Shown piece after piece: positions 16,892 through 28,200 of a DNA stretch of 64,000 bases; position 1 is the stretch's first letter, and every line of letters starts with the position of its first letter. The translations under genes and the position numbers were made by a program. The DNA is taken from NCBI RefSeq assembly GCF_035189165.1, contig NZ_CP045246.1, positions 1,860,001-1,924,000 of the forward strand, in the 5' to 3' direction. The DNA is from Arthrobacter sp. JZ12 (GTDB lineage Bacteria; Actinomycetota; Actinomycetes; Actinomycetales; Micrococcaceae). The notes under the pieces are model-generated. The model worked only from the letters and a program-made list of their open reading frames with translations, did no database searches and had not been told where the DNA came from.

Positions 16892-16951
16892 GCAGCCACA
16901 GACAGTGCAGCCAGCGACTGAGCAGCCACAGATAGTGCAGTCAGCGACAGG
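16892..16951. repeat. two tandem 30-bp direct repeats between the hydrolase gene and ffh
   Basis: GCAGCCACAGACAGTGCAGC and its continuation (30 bp) is repeated directly at 16922, with changes at only a few positions. It lies in the 136-bp gap after the ffh stop and upstream of the hydrolase start. No protein is encoded. It may be a recent slippage duplication or a binding-site array. Confidence 0.8.
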
Positions 16952-17012
16952 CAACCAATGGCAGTCCCGCCATGACAGGGCGGCCCCTGACGGAGCAGCC
17001 GCAAAGCGCCAG

Positions 17013-18599
17013 TTACTTGCCGAGGAACTTGTCAAACCCCTTCGGGAGATTCAGCGACGACGGGTCGAAGTCGTTCTGCTGCCCGAAAGCCGCTCCCGTG
17101 GGGACAGAGGCACGCTGAGCGTTCCTACGTGCCTCCGCGGCAGCGGCTTCCTGTGCCGCCTTCGCAGGATTGCCCGAGCGGGGCTTCTTCTTGCCCTTGG
17201 CCGCCGCAGCCTTACCTTTGCGTGCTCCACCAGAGAAACCCCCGGGGCCGGGCATTCCGGGCATACCGGGGATGCCACCGCCTGCAGCCATCTTCCGCAT
17301 CATCTTCTGCGCCTGGCCGAACCGCTCAAGCAGGCCGTTGACCTCGGACACGTGGACACCCGAACCACGGGCAATCCGCGCCCGGCGCGAGCCGTTGATG
17401 ATCTTCGGCGCAACCCGCTCATGCGGTGTCATGGACCGGACGATTGCTTCCACCCGGTCGATCTCCCGCTCGTCGAAGTTCTCGAGCTGCTGACGGATGT
17501 TCGCTGCGCCTGGCATCATCATGAGCATCTTCTTCATCGAGCCCATGTTGCGGATCTGCTGCATCTGCGCGAGGAAGTCATCGAGGGTGAAGTCCTCCTG
17601 GTCGGCGAACTTCTTCGCCATCCGGGCGGCTTCATCCTTGTCCCATGCCTTCTCAGCCTGCTCGATCAGGGTGAGGATGTCGCCCATGTCCAGGATGCGC
17701 GAGGCCATGCGGTCGGGGTGGAAGACCTCGAAATCCGTGAGGGCCTCGCCGGTGGAGGCGAACATCACCGGCTTGCCGGTAACGGATGCAACGGAGAGCG
17801 CTGCACCGCCGCGGGCATCGCCGTCGAGCTTGGTCAGCACCACACCCGTGAAGTTGACGCCCTCATTGAAGGCCTGGGCGGTAGTTACGGCGTCCTGGCC
17901 AATCATCGCGTCGATGACAAAGAGCACTTCGTCAGGCGAGATGGCGTCGCGGATGTCCGAGGCCTGCTGCATCAGCTCGGCATCGATGCCCAGGCGACCC
18001 GCGGTGTCGACGATGACGACGTCGTGCAGTTTGGCGCGCGCCTCAGCCATGCCCTGGTAGGCAACCGCTACGGGGTCGCCCGTTGCCGCTTCAAATTCGG
18101 AGCTGACACCCGGATGCGGTGCGAAGACCGGTACCCCGGCGCGCTCACCGTTGACCTGCAGCTGCTTGACGGCGTTGGGACGCTGAAGGTCGCACGCAAC
18201 CAGCAGCGGACTGTGGCCCTGCCCCTTGAGCCACTTGGCGAGCTTGCCGGCCAGGGTGGTCTTTCCGGCACCCTGGAGGCCCGCAAGCATGATGACGGTA
18301 GGCGGGTTCTTGGCGAATCGCAGCCGCCGCGTCTGCCCGCCGAGGATGCCCACCAGCTCCTCGTTCACGATCTTGACGACCTGCTGGCCCGGGTTCAGTG
18401 CCTGCGAGACCTCAAGCCCTAGTGCGCGCTCCTTGACCTGGGCGGTGAAAGCCCGGACTACCGGCACAGCGACATCCGCGTCTAGCAGTGCGCGACGTAT
18501 CTCGCGGACCGTTGCGTCGACGTCGGCCTCCGAGAGGCGGCCCTTGCCGCGAAGGTTCTTGAAAGTCGCGGTCAGCCGGTCTGAGAGTGAATTGAACAC
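17013..18599 (-). CDS. ffh: signal recognition particle protein Ffh
   Basis: 528 aa. Ffh binds signal peptides and SRP RNA and delivers ribosomes to FtsY. The N domain (residues 1-90) includes ALLDADVAVPVV; the G domain has P-loop GLQGAGKTT (107-115), DTAGRLGID and TKLDGDARGGAAL; the Met-rich M domain follows from about 330 with MGSMKKMLMMMPG and SRRARIARGSG. A basic Ala/Lys tail ends the protein. It diverges from the zwf-like gene. Confidence 0.96.
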   Translation of the reverse strand: MFNSLSDRLTATFKNLRGKGRLSEADVDATVREIRRALLDADVAVPVVRAFTAQVKERALGLEVSQALNPGQQVVKIVNEELVGILGGQTRRLRFAKNPPTVIMLAGLQGAGKTTLAGKLAKWLKGQGHSPLLVACDLQRPNAVKQLQVNGERAGVPVFAPHPGVSSEFEAATGDPVAVAYQGMAEARAKLHDVVIVDTAGRLGIDAELMQQASDIRDAISPDEVLFVIDAMIGQDAVTTAQAFNEGVNFTGVVLTKLDGDARGGAALSVASVTGKPVMFASTGEALTDFEVFHPDRMASRILDMGDILTLIEQAEKAWDKDEAARMAKKFADQEDFTLDDFLAQMQQIRNMGSMKKMLMMMPGAANIRQQLENFDEREIDRVEAIVRSMTPHERVAPKIINGSRRARIARGSGVHVSEVNGLLERFGQAQKMMRKMAAGGGIPGMPGMPGPGGFSGGARKGKAAAAKGKKKPRSGNPAKAAQEAAAAEARRNAQRASVPTGAAFGQQNDFDPSSLNLPKGFDKFLGK

Positions 18600-18728
18600 G
18601 GTGCGTGAACTGCTTTCCTCGAACGGAAGTGGGATTCAACTATCTAGGGTATCAACTGGCGGGTGTCATCCGGCATTGTCCCCCGGCGGCAGCAGACAGC
18701 GGGGCCGGCAGGTGGCAGGGTGTTAAGG

Positions 18729-20135
18729 GTGACTACTCATGCGCTCGACGAAAAGGCTTCCGGCCACCAGTTCCGGGGGCAGGCCATCCGCACGCTGCTC
18801 ATCCTGGGCGCCTCCGGCGACCTGACCGGCAGGCTGCTGCTTCCCGGACTGGCGCGCCTGGTCCGCCACGGCAAGGCGGGTTCGATCACCCTGGTGGGCG
18901 CGGGATCAGATTCATGGTCCCAGGAGGACTGGCAAAACCGCCTGGCAACCTCCTTTTCGGCCGCTACAGCCACTTCCGGAAACCACGACGACGGCGGCGC
19001 CCTCAGCCGGGTCTGCTCCACCAGCAGCTACCACCAAGTGGACGTCACGGCCGAGGGTGAGCTGGCTGAACTGCTTGCCGGACTGGAAGGCCCGGTAGCC
19101 ATCTACTTCGCCCTCCCACCCGCGGTGAGCGAGAAGGCCTGCGCCACCCTGAAGCCCGAGGATCTTCCCGAGGGGTCCCGCCTGGTGATGGAAAAGCCCT
19201 TCGGCACGGATGAAGAATCCGCCCGGCGCCTCAACTCGGTCCTCGCCCGGCTGGTGCCGGAGGACCATATCCACCGGGTGGACCATTTCCTGGGCAAGGC
19301 CACGGTGCTCAACATCCTGGGTCTGCGTTTCGCAAACCGGCTGCTTGAACCGGTGTGGAACAGCCTGCACATCGACTCGGTGGACATCATTTTCGACGAG
19401 AAGCTCACTCTGGAGAACCGGGCGCGGTATTACGACAATGCCGGAGCCCTGAAGGACATGATTCAGAGCCACTTGCTGCAGGTGATGGCCCTGATTGCGA
19501 TGAACGCGCCGTCGACGCTCCATGAACGGGATCTCCGGGACCACATCGGCTCGGTGCTGCGCGCAAGCACAGTCGATCCGGATTACCGGCGCAGCACGCG
19601 GCGAGCACGCTACACCGAGGGGACAATCGAGGGACGCAGTGTGCCCAACTATGTTGATGAGGCAGGGGTCGATCCGGCGCGCGGCACCGAGACGCTGGCG
19701 GAGATCGTTGTGTCCATCCAGAACGAACGCTGGGCAGGAGTTCCCTTCCGGCTTCGCTCCGGAAAGGCTCTGGGCGAGACGCGCAAGGAGGCGGTAATCA
19801 CCTTCAAGCCCGTCAATCACCTGCCCGACGGATTCACCGGGGTGGACTCCCCCACCCGGCTGCGTATCGGCTTCGGACCGGACACTCTGCAGCTGGACAT
19901 CGACGTGAACGGGCCCGGCGACGTGTTCTGCCTGGACCGAATCACGCTACAGGCCGAACTGAATGCGTCCGAGCTCCTGCCCTACGGCGAAGTGCTCGAC
20001 GGCGTCCTCTCCGGAGACCCCACGCTCTCCGTTCGTGGTGATACTGCCGAGGACTGCTGGCGCATCGTGGAACCCGTGCTTGCTGCCTGGCGTGCCGGCG
20101 AGGTTCCCATGGATGAGTATGCCGCCGGCTCCTGA
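18729..20135 (+). CDS. zwf: glucose-6-phosphate dehydrogenase family protein
   Basis: 468 aa from the GTG at 18729 (MTTHALDE), with GGCAGGG about 8 nt upstream; a GTG at 18663 also opens the frame but has no ribosome-binding site. It should oxidise glucose-6-phosphate with NADP. Visible motifs are TLLILGASGDLTGRLLLP (dinucleotide fold), MEKPFGTD, RVDHFLGKATVLN (active-site His), and KDMIQSHLLQV (second His). HFLGK and TGR differ from the usual HYLGK and AKR, so this looks like a diverged paralogue. It occupies the position where glnD lies in other actinobacteria. Confidence 0.85.
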   Translation: MTTHALDEKASGHQFRGQAIRTLLILGASGDLTGRLLLPGLARLVRHGKAGSITLVGAGSDSWSQEDWQNRLATSFSAATATSGNHDDGGALSRVCSTSSYHQVDVTAEGELAELLAGLEGPVAIYFALPPAVSEKACATLKPEDLPEGSRLVMEKPFGTDEESARRLNSVLARLVPEDHIHRVDHFLGKATVLNILGLRFANRLLEPVWNSLHIDSVDIIFDEKLTLENRARYYDNAGALKDMIQSHLLQVMALIAMNAPSTLHERDLRDHIGSVLRASTVDPDYRRSTRRARYTEGTIEGRSVPNYVDEAGVDPARGTETLAEIVVSIQNERWAGVPFRLRSGKALGETRKEAVITFKPVNHLPDGFTGVDSPTRLRIGFGPDTLQLDIDVNGPGDVFCLDRITLQAELNASELLPYGEVLDGVLSGDPTLSVRGDTAEDCWRIVEPVLAAWRAGEVPMDEYAAGS

Positions 20136-20156
20136 GGAGAGCCGCTAAAGAAAGAA

Positions 20157-20191
20157 GGGCGGGCGCCGTGGTTGAACCACGGCGCCCGCCC
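20157..20191. terminator. bidirectional terminator between zwf-like gene and glnB
   Basis: A perfect 17-bp inverted repeat (GGGCGGGCGCCGTGGTT and complement around one central base) lies between convergent genes. It serves both the zwf-like gene and the amt-glnB operon. Confidence 0.85.
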
Positions 20192-20205
20192 CTTATGTCA
20201 GGAGC

Positions 20206-21845
<1,640 letters not shown>

Positions 21846-21927
21846 CTTTACGTCCTCTCGCGAGTGGCGGGCACTTCCCGCTGGAGAAGATATTTCCAAC
21901 GGCGTGTTTCGGCACCTTGGGGATTGT

Positions 21928-21954
21928 GTTGCTGGGAAGTTACGGGAGCTTCAC
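21928..21954 (-). promoter_or_regulatory. GlnR-type operator upstream of amt-glnB
   Basis: On the minus strand the sequence reads GTGAA-n6-GTAAC-n6-GCAAC. The last two half-sites fit the GlnR consensus described in actinobacteria (gTnAC-n6-GnAAC) and an extra half-site keeps the 11-bp period. It lies 83-109 bp before the amt start. This predicts nitrogen control of amt-glnB. Confidence 0.65.
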
Positions 21955-22036
21955 TGAGGTAAAGAGTGGGTGTCTGAAGTATTTCGGGCGTATTTCGCGG
22001 CTTCCGAAGGCCGAGGCGTCCCCTAGGAAACGTGAA

Positions 22037-22070
22037 CGGCCCGCGCTAGGATCGCTCCCGGCGCGGGCCG
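22037..22070 (-). terminator. hairpin after ftsY
   Basis: A perfect 10-bp GC-rich stem (CGGCCCGCGC and complement) with a 14-nt loop starts 39 bp after the ftsY stop on the minus strand. It is a plausible terminator that insulates amt from ftsY; the U tract is weak. Confidence 0.6.
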
Positions 22071-22108
22071 TATGGGTGCCGTGCGGAGGCAACCGGCGTC
22101 TGGTTCAG

Positions 22109-23314
22109 CTAGTTCAGTAGGGCGTCCACGAATTCCTCGGCCTCGAAGGGCGCAAGGTCGTCGGCGCCTTCACCGAGGCCGATCAGCTTGACCGGCACGC
22201 CCAGCGAGCGCTGGATTGCGACGACGATGCCGCCCTTCGCGGTTCCGTCTAGCTTGGTCAGCACAATGCCGGTGATGTTCACGACCTCGGAGAAAACCTT
22301 TGCCTGATTGAGGCCGTTCTGCCCTGTGGTCGCATCGAGGACCAGCAGCACTTCGTCGACGGTTCCCTGCTTCTCGATGACGCGCTTGACCTTGCCCAGT
22401 TCGTCCATCAGGCCCACCTTGTTCTGGAGCCGGCCCGCTGTGTCGATCATGACGACGTCGACCTCGCCCTCGATCCCGGCCTTGACCGCCTCGAAGGCGA
22501 CAGACGCAGGATCCGCGCCGTCGACGTCGGACTTCACCGTGGGCACGCCCACCCGCTGTCCCCAGGTGGCAAGCTGCTCGGCAGCGGCTGCGCGGAAGGT
22601 GTCCGCTGCGCCCAGGAGCACGTCCTTGTCCTCGGCTACCAGTACCCTCGCGAGCTTCCCGACCGTGGTGGTCTTGCCGACGCCGTTCACACCGACCACC
22701 ATCAGGATGGCAGGACGGTCCGCGTGCCGGTCCGTTGCCAACGAGCGGTCCATGGTGGGATCCACCAGCCTGACGAGTTCCTCGCGGAGCATCTCGCGGA
22801 CCTCCTCAGGGTTGCGGCTGCCGGCCACCTTCACCCGCTCGCGCAGGGCGTCAACGAGGTCGGCGGTAGGTTCAGTGCCGAGATCGGCCAGGAGGAGGGT
22901 TTCCTCGATCTCATCCCAGACATCCTCATCAATCCGGTCGCGCGACAGAAGCGCGAGCAGCCCCTTGCCCAGCGCATTGTTCGACTTGACCAGACGCGCG
23001 CGGAGCCGGGCCAGCCGCCCCTGCACCGGGTCGGGGGTCTCAACCGGAATGGTCTCGACGCCGGTCTGCGCCTCCTCCAGATCCCGTAGGTCGTCGGGGA
23101 CGACGACGTCGGGCGCCGTATCGAGGTCGGAAGGCCGATCCAGCGTGTCGGTGCCTGCACCGCGCGTGAGGAGTCCGCCGTCGTCGTCGGTGTCGCGGGT
23201 GGTGGTGTAGGTGCCCGGCGGGGTGCGGCGGGAGCGCACCAGCAGCGCCGCAAGCGACGCCAGAACGGCCAGAGCGATGGCTACGTAAATTACTATCGGG
23301 AGGATCTCATTCAC
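22109..23314 (-). CDS. ftsY: signal recognition particle receptor FtsY
   Basis: 401 aa from the GTG at 23314 (MNEILPIVIYVAIAL). The frame stays open upstream to 23734, but that stretch is Arg/Asp-rich, has no family similarity and would cross the MFS start. Residues 4-25 form a membrane anchor; an acidic linker follows (30-100); the NG domain has P-loop GVNGVGKTTT (208-217), AADTFRAAAAEQL, DTAGRLQNK and TKLDGTAKGG. It is the membrane receptor for Ffh. Confidence 0.94.
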   Translation of the reverse strand: MNEILPIVIYVAIALAVLASLAALLVRSRRTPPGTYTTTRDTDDDGGLLTRGAGTDTLDRPSDLDTAPDVVVPDDLRDLEEAQTGVETIPVETPDPVQGRLARLRARLVKSNNALGKGLLALLSRDRIDEDVWDEIEETLLLADLGTEPTADLVDALRERVKVAGSRNPEEVREMLREELVRLVDPTMDRSLATDRHADRPAILMVVGVNGVGKTTTVGKLARVLVAEDKDVLLGAADTFRAAAAEQLATWGQRVGVPTVKSDVDGADPASVAFEAVKAGIEGEVDVVMIDTAGRLQNKVGLMDELGKVKRVIEKQGTVDEVLLVLDATTGQNGLNQAKVFSEVVNITGIVLTKLDGTAKGGIVVAIQRSLGVPVKLIGLGEGADDLAPFEAEEFVDALLN

Positions 23315-23389
23315 GCTCCCAAGCTTCTCACACGGGCTTGCGGCGAACAGGCGGCAGACAAGGCCCGCGAACTGCGAGAATGGAAAATC

Positions 23390-24640
23390 GTGGTTGCCTT
23401 TCGAAACTTCCTGTCGCGTGCCCAACCAGCACCGAATTCTGATGAGCGCGTCCGGCTCCCGCGTGAACTGCGGGTGCTGATCGCGGCGGCCTTCGTCATC
23501 GCTATCGGATTCGGGCTGGTGGCGCCGGTGCTCCCCCAGTTCGCCCAGAGCTTCGGGGTCGAGGCGACGGCGGCCGCGATCATTGTCAGCGCGTTTGCCT
23601 TCACGAGACTGGTCTTCGCGCCGGCCGGCGGCAGATTCGTCGAACAAATGGGCGAGCGGCCGGTATATGTGGCCGGACTGCTGATCGTTGCCCTCTCGAC
23701 CGCGGCGTGCGCCTTCGCGGCCGATTACTGGCAACTCCTGATCTTCCGCGGACTGGGTGGAATCGGCTCGACCATGTTCACCATCTCGGCCATGGGACTG
23801 ATTGTCCGGCTTGCGCCCGCCGGGATGCGCGGCCGCGTCACCGGTGCATACGCCTCAGCTTTCCTCCTGGGCAGCATCGGCGGTCCGTTCATCGGCGGGC
23901 TCCTCGCCGGGTTCGGGCTGCGGGTGCCGTTCCTGGTCTACGCTGGAGCGCTCCTGATCGCGGCCGCGGTCGTCTTCTTCCAGCTTCGTGACACCCACCT
24001 GGGCAGCAAGGCGCAGGGTTCAGCCCAGCCGGTGCTGACAGTTCGGGAAGCGGTCCGCGATTCGGCCTACCGTGCTGCCCTGGTTTCGGGCTTCGCCAAC
24101 GGTTGGGCTTCCTTCGGGGTCCGGATGGCATTGGTGCCGCTGTTCGCGGCGGCAGTGCTCGACGCCGGACCGGAGGTCGCCGGCATCTCCCTGGCCTTCT
24201 TCGCCGGCGGCACTGCACTCGCGCTCACTTTCTCGGGCCGGCTGGCGGACTCGCTGGGCCGCAAGCCCCTGGTTTTAACCGGTCTTGCCGTCAACGGCGC
24301 GGCCATGGCATGCCTGGGCCTGACCGGCGACGTCGTAACCTTCCTGGCGGTCTCCGTGATCGCGGGGTTGGGCGCCGGCATCCTCAATCCTGCTCAGCAG
24401 GCTGCCGTGGCCGATGTGATCGGCAGCGAGCGCAGCGGTGGAAAAGTACTGGCAGCTTTCCAGATGAGCACCGACACCGGCACCATCTTCGGACCGATCC
24501 TCGCCGGGATCCTGGTGGACGCGTTCTCCTACGGGTGGGCGTTCGGCCTGACGGGCATCACTGCCCTTGCGGCCTTCCTGATGTGGAGCGCGGCACGCGA
24601 AACCCTCCCCAACGCCGGCACTTCCACGGACCGCACCTAG
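23390..24640 (+). CDS. MFS transporter, drug-efflux type
   Basis: 416 aa, GTG start. Twelve hydrophobic segments can be counted. The loop between helices 2 and 3 (PAGGRFVEQMGERPVYVAG) and its repeat in the second half (FSGRLADSLGRKPLVLTG) are the DRxGRR-like MFS signatures; DHA1-type efflux is likeliest, substrate unknown. It diverges from ftsY and meets smc tail to tail with the two stop codons sharing a CTAG. It is an accessory insertion between ftsY and smc. Confidence 0.85.
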   Translation: MVAFRNFLSRAQPAPNSDERVRLPRELRVLIAAAFVIAIGFGLVAPVLPQFAQSFGVEATAAAIIVSAFAFTRLVFAPAGGRFVEQMGERPVYVAGLLIVALSTAACAFAADYWQLLIFRGLGGIGSTMFTISAMGLIVRLAPAGMRGRVTGAYASAFLLGSIGGPFIGGLLAGFGLRVPFLVYAGALLIAAAVVFFQLRDTHLGSKAQGSAQPVLTVREAVRDSAYRAALVSGFANGWASFGVRMALVPLFAAAVLDAGPEVAGISLAFFAGGTALALTFSGRLADSLGRKPLVLTGLAVNGAAMACLGLTGDVVTFLAVSVIAGLGAGILNPAQQAAVADVIGSERSGGKVLAAFQMSTDTGTIFGPILAGILVDAFSYGWAFGLTGITALAAFLMWSAARETLPNAGTSTDRT

Positions 24641-27600
24641 GCATCCACCAGTCGCTGGCTGACCACCATGCTCACGCCGTCGCCGCGCATGGTAACCCCG
24701 TAGAGCGCGTCAGCCACCTCCATGGTGCGTTTCTGGTGGGTGATCACAATGAGCTGGCTGGACTCGCGCAGTTCCTCGAAGATGGTGATGAGCCGGCCCA
24801 GGTTGGTGTCATCCAGTGCGGCCTCCACCTCGTCCATCACGTAGAAGGGCGATGGACGTGCCTTGAAGATCGCTACCAGGAGCGCAACTGCCGTGAGCGA
24901 GCGTTCCCCGCCGGAGAGCAGGGAGAGCCGCTTGATCTTCTTGCCGGCCGGGCGGGCCTCCACCTCGATACCGGTGGTGAGCATGTTTTCGGGGTCGGTT
25001 AGCACGAGGCGGCCCTCGCCCCCGGGGAACAGCCGTCCGAAGACCCGTTCGAACTGCTCGGCAGTGTCGCGGAAAGCTGCGCTGAACACCTGCTCGACAC
25101 GTTCGTCCACCTCCCGGATGATATCCAGCAGGTCCTTCCGGGTGGCCTTCAGGTCCTCGAGCTGCGTGCTCAGGAACTGGTGGCGTTCCTCAAGCGCAGC
25201 GAACTCCTCAAGGGCGAGCGGGTTGACCTTGCCCAGTGCGGACAGGTCACGTTCCGCGCGCTTCAGGCGTTTCTCCTGCTCCGCACGGACGAAGGGGACG
25301 CCCTCGCGCACGGGGATGCCGTCGTCGTCGACCGCCACGCGCAGTTCCGCCCATTTGTCGGCCTGCTTCGCCGCGACGGGAACCGGCTGGTCCGGCCCGT
25401 ACTCGGCAACGAGGTGGTCAGCCGTCAGCCCGAGTTCGTCGATGGACCTGTTCTCCAGCGCCTCGATCCGCAGTTTCTGCTGGGCACGGGCAAGTTCATC
25501 GCGGTGAACGGAGTCGGTGAGCTCCGTGAGTTCAGCCAGCAGCGACTCATTCCCGGTCCGGACCGTTCCGAGTTCTGCCTCCCAGGCGGAGCGGACCGCT
25601 TCAGCCGCATCCCGTGAGTGCGCAGCGCGGTCCACGGATATATCGAGGAAGGTCAACACCTGGCGGACGGCCTTGCCGACCGCAGCCGCCTTCTCCCCCT
25701 GGATCCGGCGGATCCGTGCGCGTTCGGCGGCCAGTTCGCGTGCCTTGCGTTCCGCCTGCGCCGCGTGCTCGAGGGACGCCGCGCGCTGTGCTGTAGCCCG
25801 GAGCTGCTCCTCGCCGCTGCGCAGGGCAAGCCTCGCCTCCATCTCCGCCTGCCGCGCATGGCCGGCCGCCAGGGCGAGCATGTCCCGGGTCTGTGTGTCT
25901 GGTTCAACCTCCGACGGCCCCTCCTGCGCCTGCACCAGCCGCCCGGTGACCTCCTCCAGTCGCGCCTGCTCAGTTGCGAGGTTCGCTTCAGCGGCCTCCG
26001 CGAGCCTGGTCAGCCGTTCCGTTTCCCCCGCGGCCGACCGCAACACCGACCCGAGCTGGCCCAGGTTCTCCGCAACAGCGGCAAGCCGGGCATCCGACTC
26101 ATGCAGCTTCTCCAGCGCCGCGTCTGCCCGCTCCTGCGCCTCGGCCCGCCGTGCAGTGGCCGCCGCGATCCCGAACCGTGCCCGCTCGTGACGTTCGGTA
26201 GCCTCGCGCAGCGCCTGGACTGCCTCGTCGACGGCAGCCTGGACTTCGAGCGTGCCCGGGGCAGCCGTCGTTCCGCCGCGCACCTGAACCGGGGTGAAGA
26301 CATCGCCGTCGCGCGTTACGGCCGTCAGCTCCGGACGGCCCGCAACAAGCTCACCAGCCTCCTCCAGCGAGTCGACAACGACGACGGAAGCCAACAGGGC
26401 GCGAACGGCTCCTTCAAGCCCCGCTTGCGCAGTGACAAGATCCGCGGCGGATTGCGCGCCGGTCGGCGTCGCAACGTGCGCCGCCGGAGACCCGGCGACG
26501 AGTAGCTCGACCCTGCCGGCGTCGTCGTCCTTCATCAGCTGCAGCGCAACACGCGCGGAATCCATCGAATCCACTGCCACACCCTCAGCCACCGCGCCGA
26601 GCGCGGCCGCCACTGCGGTCTCATAGCCAGGCGCTACCGTCAAAAGGTCTGCGACGGAACCGAGCACACCCCCGAGGGAGGCGTCCAGCAAGGCTGAGGA
26701 ACCGTCGCGGCGCTCAAGACCGATCCTGAGCGCGTCGATACGTGCGGCAAGGGCATCACGCTCGCGCTCTGCCTCACGCTCCTCGGCACGCAGCTCCTCG
26801 AGCGTTTCAATGACAGCATCGAGCTCTGCGCTTGCCTCTTCGTATTCAGCGTCGAGGCCTTCCTCGCCTTCTTCGGCGCCGGCCACCTGCGATTCGAGGG
26901 CGGTGAAATCGAGCTGCGCCTTCCGGCGGCGTTCCTCCACCTCGACAACCGACGCGCGCAGGCGGCCCAGTTCAGCCTCGGCTGATTCAACCCGCGAACG
27001 TGCCGCTCCAACCTGCCCCGACAGCTTCGCCAGCCCCTCACGCCGATCTGCCGCAATACGCAGTAGCGCCGCGAGCCGCTGCTCCTCGGCTGCAGCCGCG
27101 TCCTCGGCGTCCGCACGCTGTTCGACTGCGTCGTCCAGCATCTCCTGCCGCTGCGCGATGTGCTCCTCGAGTTCCGCCTGCTCCGCGCGGACCATCGCCG
27201 CCTGCCGGGCCAGTTCGTCGGGATCACGTCCGCTGTCCGGGGCTGCATCGACCGATCCCAGAAGACGACGGCGCTCCTCGGCCAGGGTCCCCAGCGAGCG
27301 AAACCTTTCCCTCGTGGAGGACAGGCGGTACCAGGTATCGCGTGCGGCGTTGACGCGCGGCGTGGCCTCAGCAGCCAGACGCTCGAGTTCAGCCTGCCGG
27401 GCGCGGCCCGCTTCAAGAAGCCTCTCGACCTCGCCGCGCCGCTGTTTGAGGGCGGCTTCGTCGGCAGCCTCCTGTTCAAATGAGGACATCAGCTGGACGA
27501 GGTCGTCCGCGAGGAGACGAGCTCGCGCATCACGGACCTCGAACTGGACCTGTTGCGCCCTGCGGGCAATCTCGGCCTGCTTGCCCAACGGCGTCAACTG

Positions 27601-28200
27601 GCGTCGGATCTCTCCCGTCAGGTCCGTCAAACGGGTCAGATTCGCCTGCATCGCTTCGAGCTTGCGGACGGTCTTTTCCTTGCGTCGGCGGTGCTTGAGG
27701 ATTCCCGCCGCCTCCTCGATGAACCCGCGCCGGTCCTCGGGTGTTGCATGCAGCACCCGGTCGAGCTGCCCCTGGCCGACGATGACATGCATCTCGCGGC
27801 CCAGACCGGAATCGGAGAGCAGTTCCTGTATGTCCAAGAGGCGGCAGTTGCTGCCGTTGATCGCATACTCCGAACCCCCCGCACGAAACAGGGTGCGCGA
27901 GATGGTGACTTCCGAGTACTCAATGGGCAGGGCACCGTCGGTGTTGTCGATAGTGAGCGAGACGTGTGCCCTGCCTAGCGGCGGCCGGCCGGAAGTACCG
28001 GCGAAGATGACGTCTTCCATCTTGCCGCCGCGCAGGGTCTTTGCACCCTGCTCGCCCATCACCCAGGCCAGTGCGTCCACCACATTGGATTTGCCGGAAC
28101 CATTCGGGCCCACGACGGCGGTTACGCCGGGTTCAAAGTCGAAGGTCGTTGCAGAGGCGAATGACTTGAAGCCTCGAACGGTCAGACTTTTCAGGTGCAC
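24637..28200 (-). CDS. smc: chromosome segregation protein SMC
   Basis: 1187 aa from the GTG at 28200 (MHLKSLTVRGFKSF); upstream open frame to 28527 has no family similarity. SMC homodimers with ScpAB organise and segregate the chromosome. Walker A GPNGSGKS is at 31-38; two long coiled-coil arms rich in Ala/Glu/Arg flank a hinge at about 500-650; the C-terminal head has the signature LLSGGERSLTAVALL and Walker B FYVMDEVEAALDDTN. Length is normal. No other gene of the complex is next to it. Confidence 0.96.
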   Translation of the reverse strand: MHLKSLTVRGFKSFASATTFDFEPGVTAVVGPNGSGKSNVVDALAWVMGEQGAKTLRGGKMEDVIFAGTSGRPPLGRAHVSLTIDNTDGALPIEYSEVTISRTLFRAGGSEYAINGSNCRLLDIQELLSDSGLGREMHVIVGQGQLDRVLHATPEDRRGFIEEAAGILKHRRRKEKTVRKLEAMQANLTRLTDLTGEIRRQLTPLGKQAEIARRAQQVQFEVRDARARLLADDLVQLMSSFEQEAADEAALKQRRGEVERLLEAGRARQAELERLAAEATPRVNAARDTWYRLSSTRERFRSLGTLAEERRRLLGSVDAAPDSGRDPDELARQAAMVRAEQAELEEHIAQRQEMLDDAVEQRADAEDAAAAEEQRLAALLRIAADRREGLAKLSGQVGAARSRVESAEAELGRLRASVVEVEERRRKAQLDFTALESQVAGAEEGEEGLDAEYEEASAELDAVIETLEELRAEEREAERERDALAARIDALRIGLERRDGSSALLDASLGGVLGSVADLLTVAPGYETAVAAALGAVAEGVAVDSMDSARVALQLMKDDDAGRVELLVAGSPAAHVATPTGAQSAADLVTAQAGLEGAVRALLASVVVVDSLEEAGELVAGRPELTAVTRDGDVFTPVQVRGGTTAAPGTLEVQAAVDEAVQALREATERHERARFGIAAATARRAEAQERADAALEKLHESDARLAAVAENLGQLGSVLRSAAGETERLTRLAEAAEANLATEQARLEEVTGRLVQAQEGPSEVEPDTQTRDMLALAAGHARQAEMEARLALRSGEEQLRATAQRAASLEHAAQAERKARELAAERARIRRIQGEKAAAVGKAVRQVLTFLDISVDRAAHSRDAAEAVRSAWEAELGTVRTGNESLLAELTELTDSVHRDELARAQQKLRIEALENRSIDELGLTADHLVAEYGPDQPVPVAAKQADKWAELRVAVDDDGIPVREGVPFVRAEQEKRLKRAERDLSALGKVNPLALEEFAALEERHQFLSTQLEDLKATRKDLLDIIREVDERVEQVFSAAFRDTAEQFERVFGRLFPGGEGRLVLTDPENMLTTGIEVEARPAGKKIKRLSLLSGGERSLTAVALLVAIFKARPSPFYVMDEVEAALDDTNLGRLITIFEELRESSQLIVITHQKRTMEVADALYGVTMRGDGVSMVVSQRLVDA

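Noticed and set aside
23315..23734. 140-residue N-terminal extension of FtsY
   Set aside because: Low-complexity Arg/Asp sequence overlapping the divergent MFS gene; the membrane anchor begins at the GTG at 23314.
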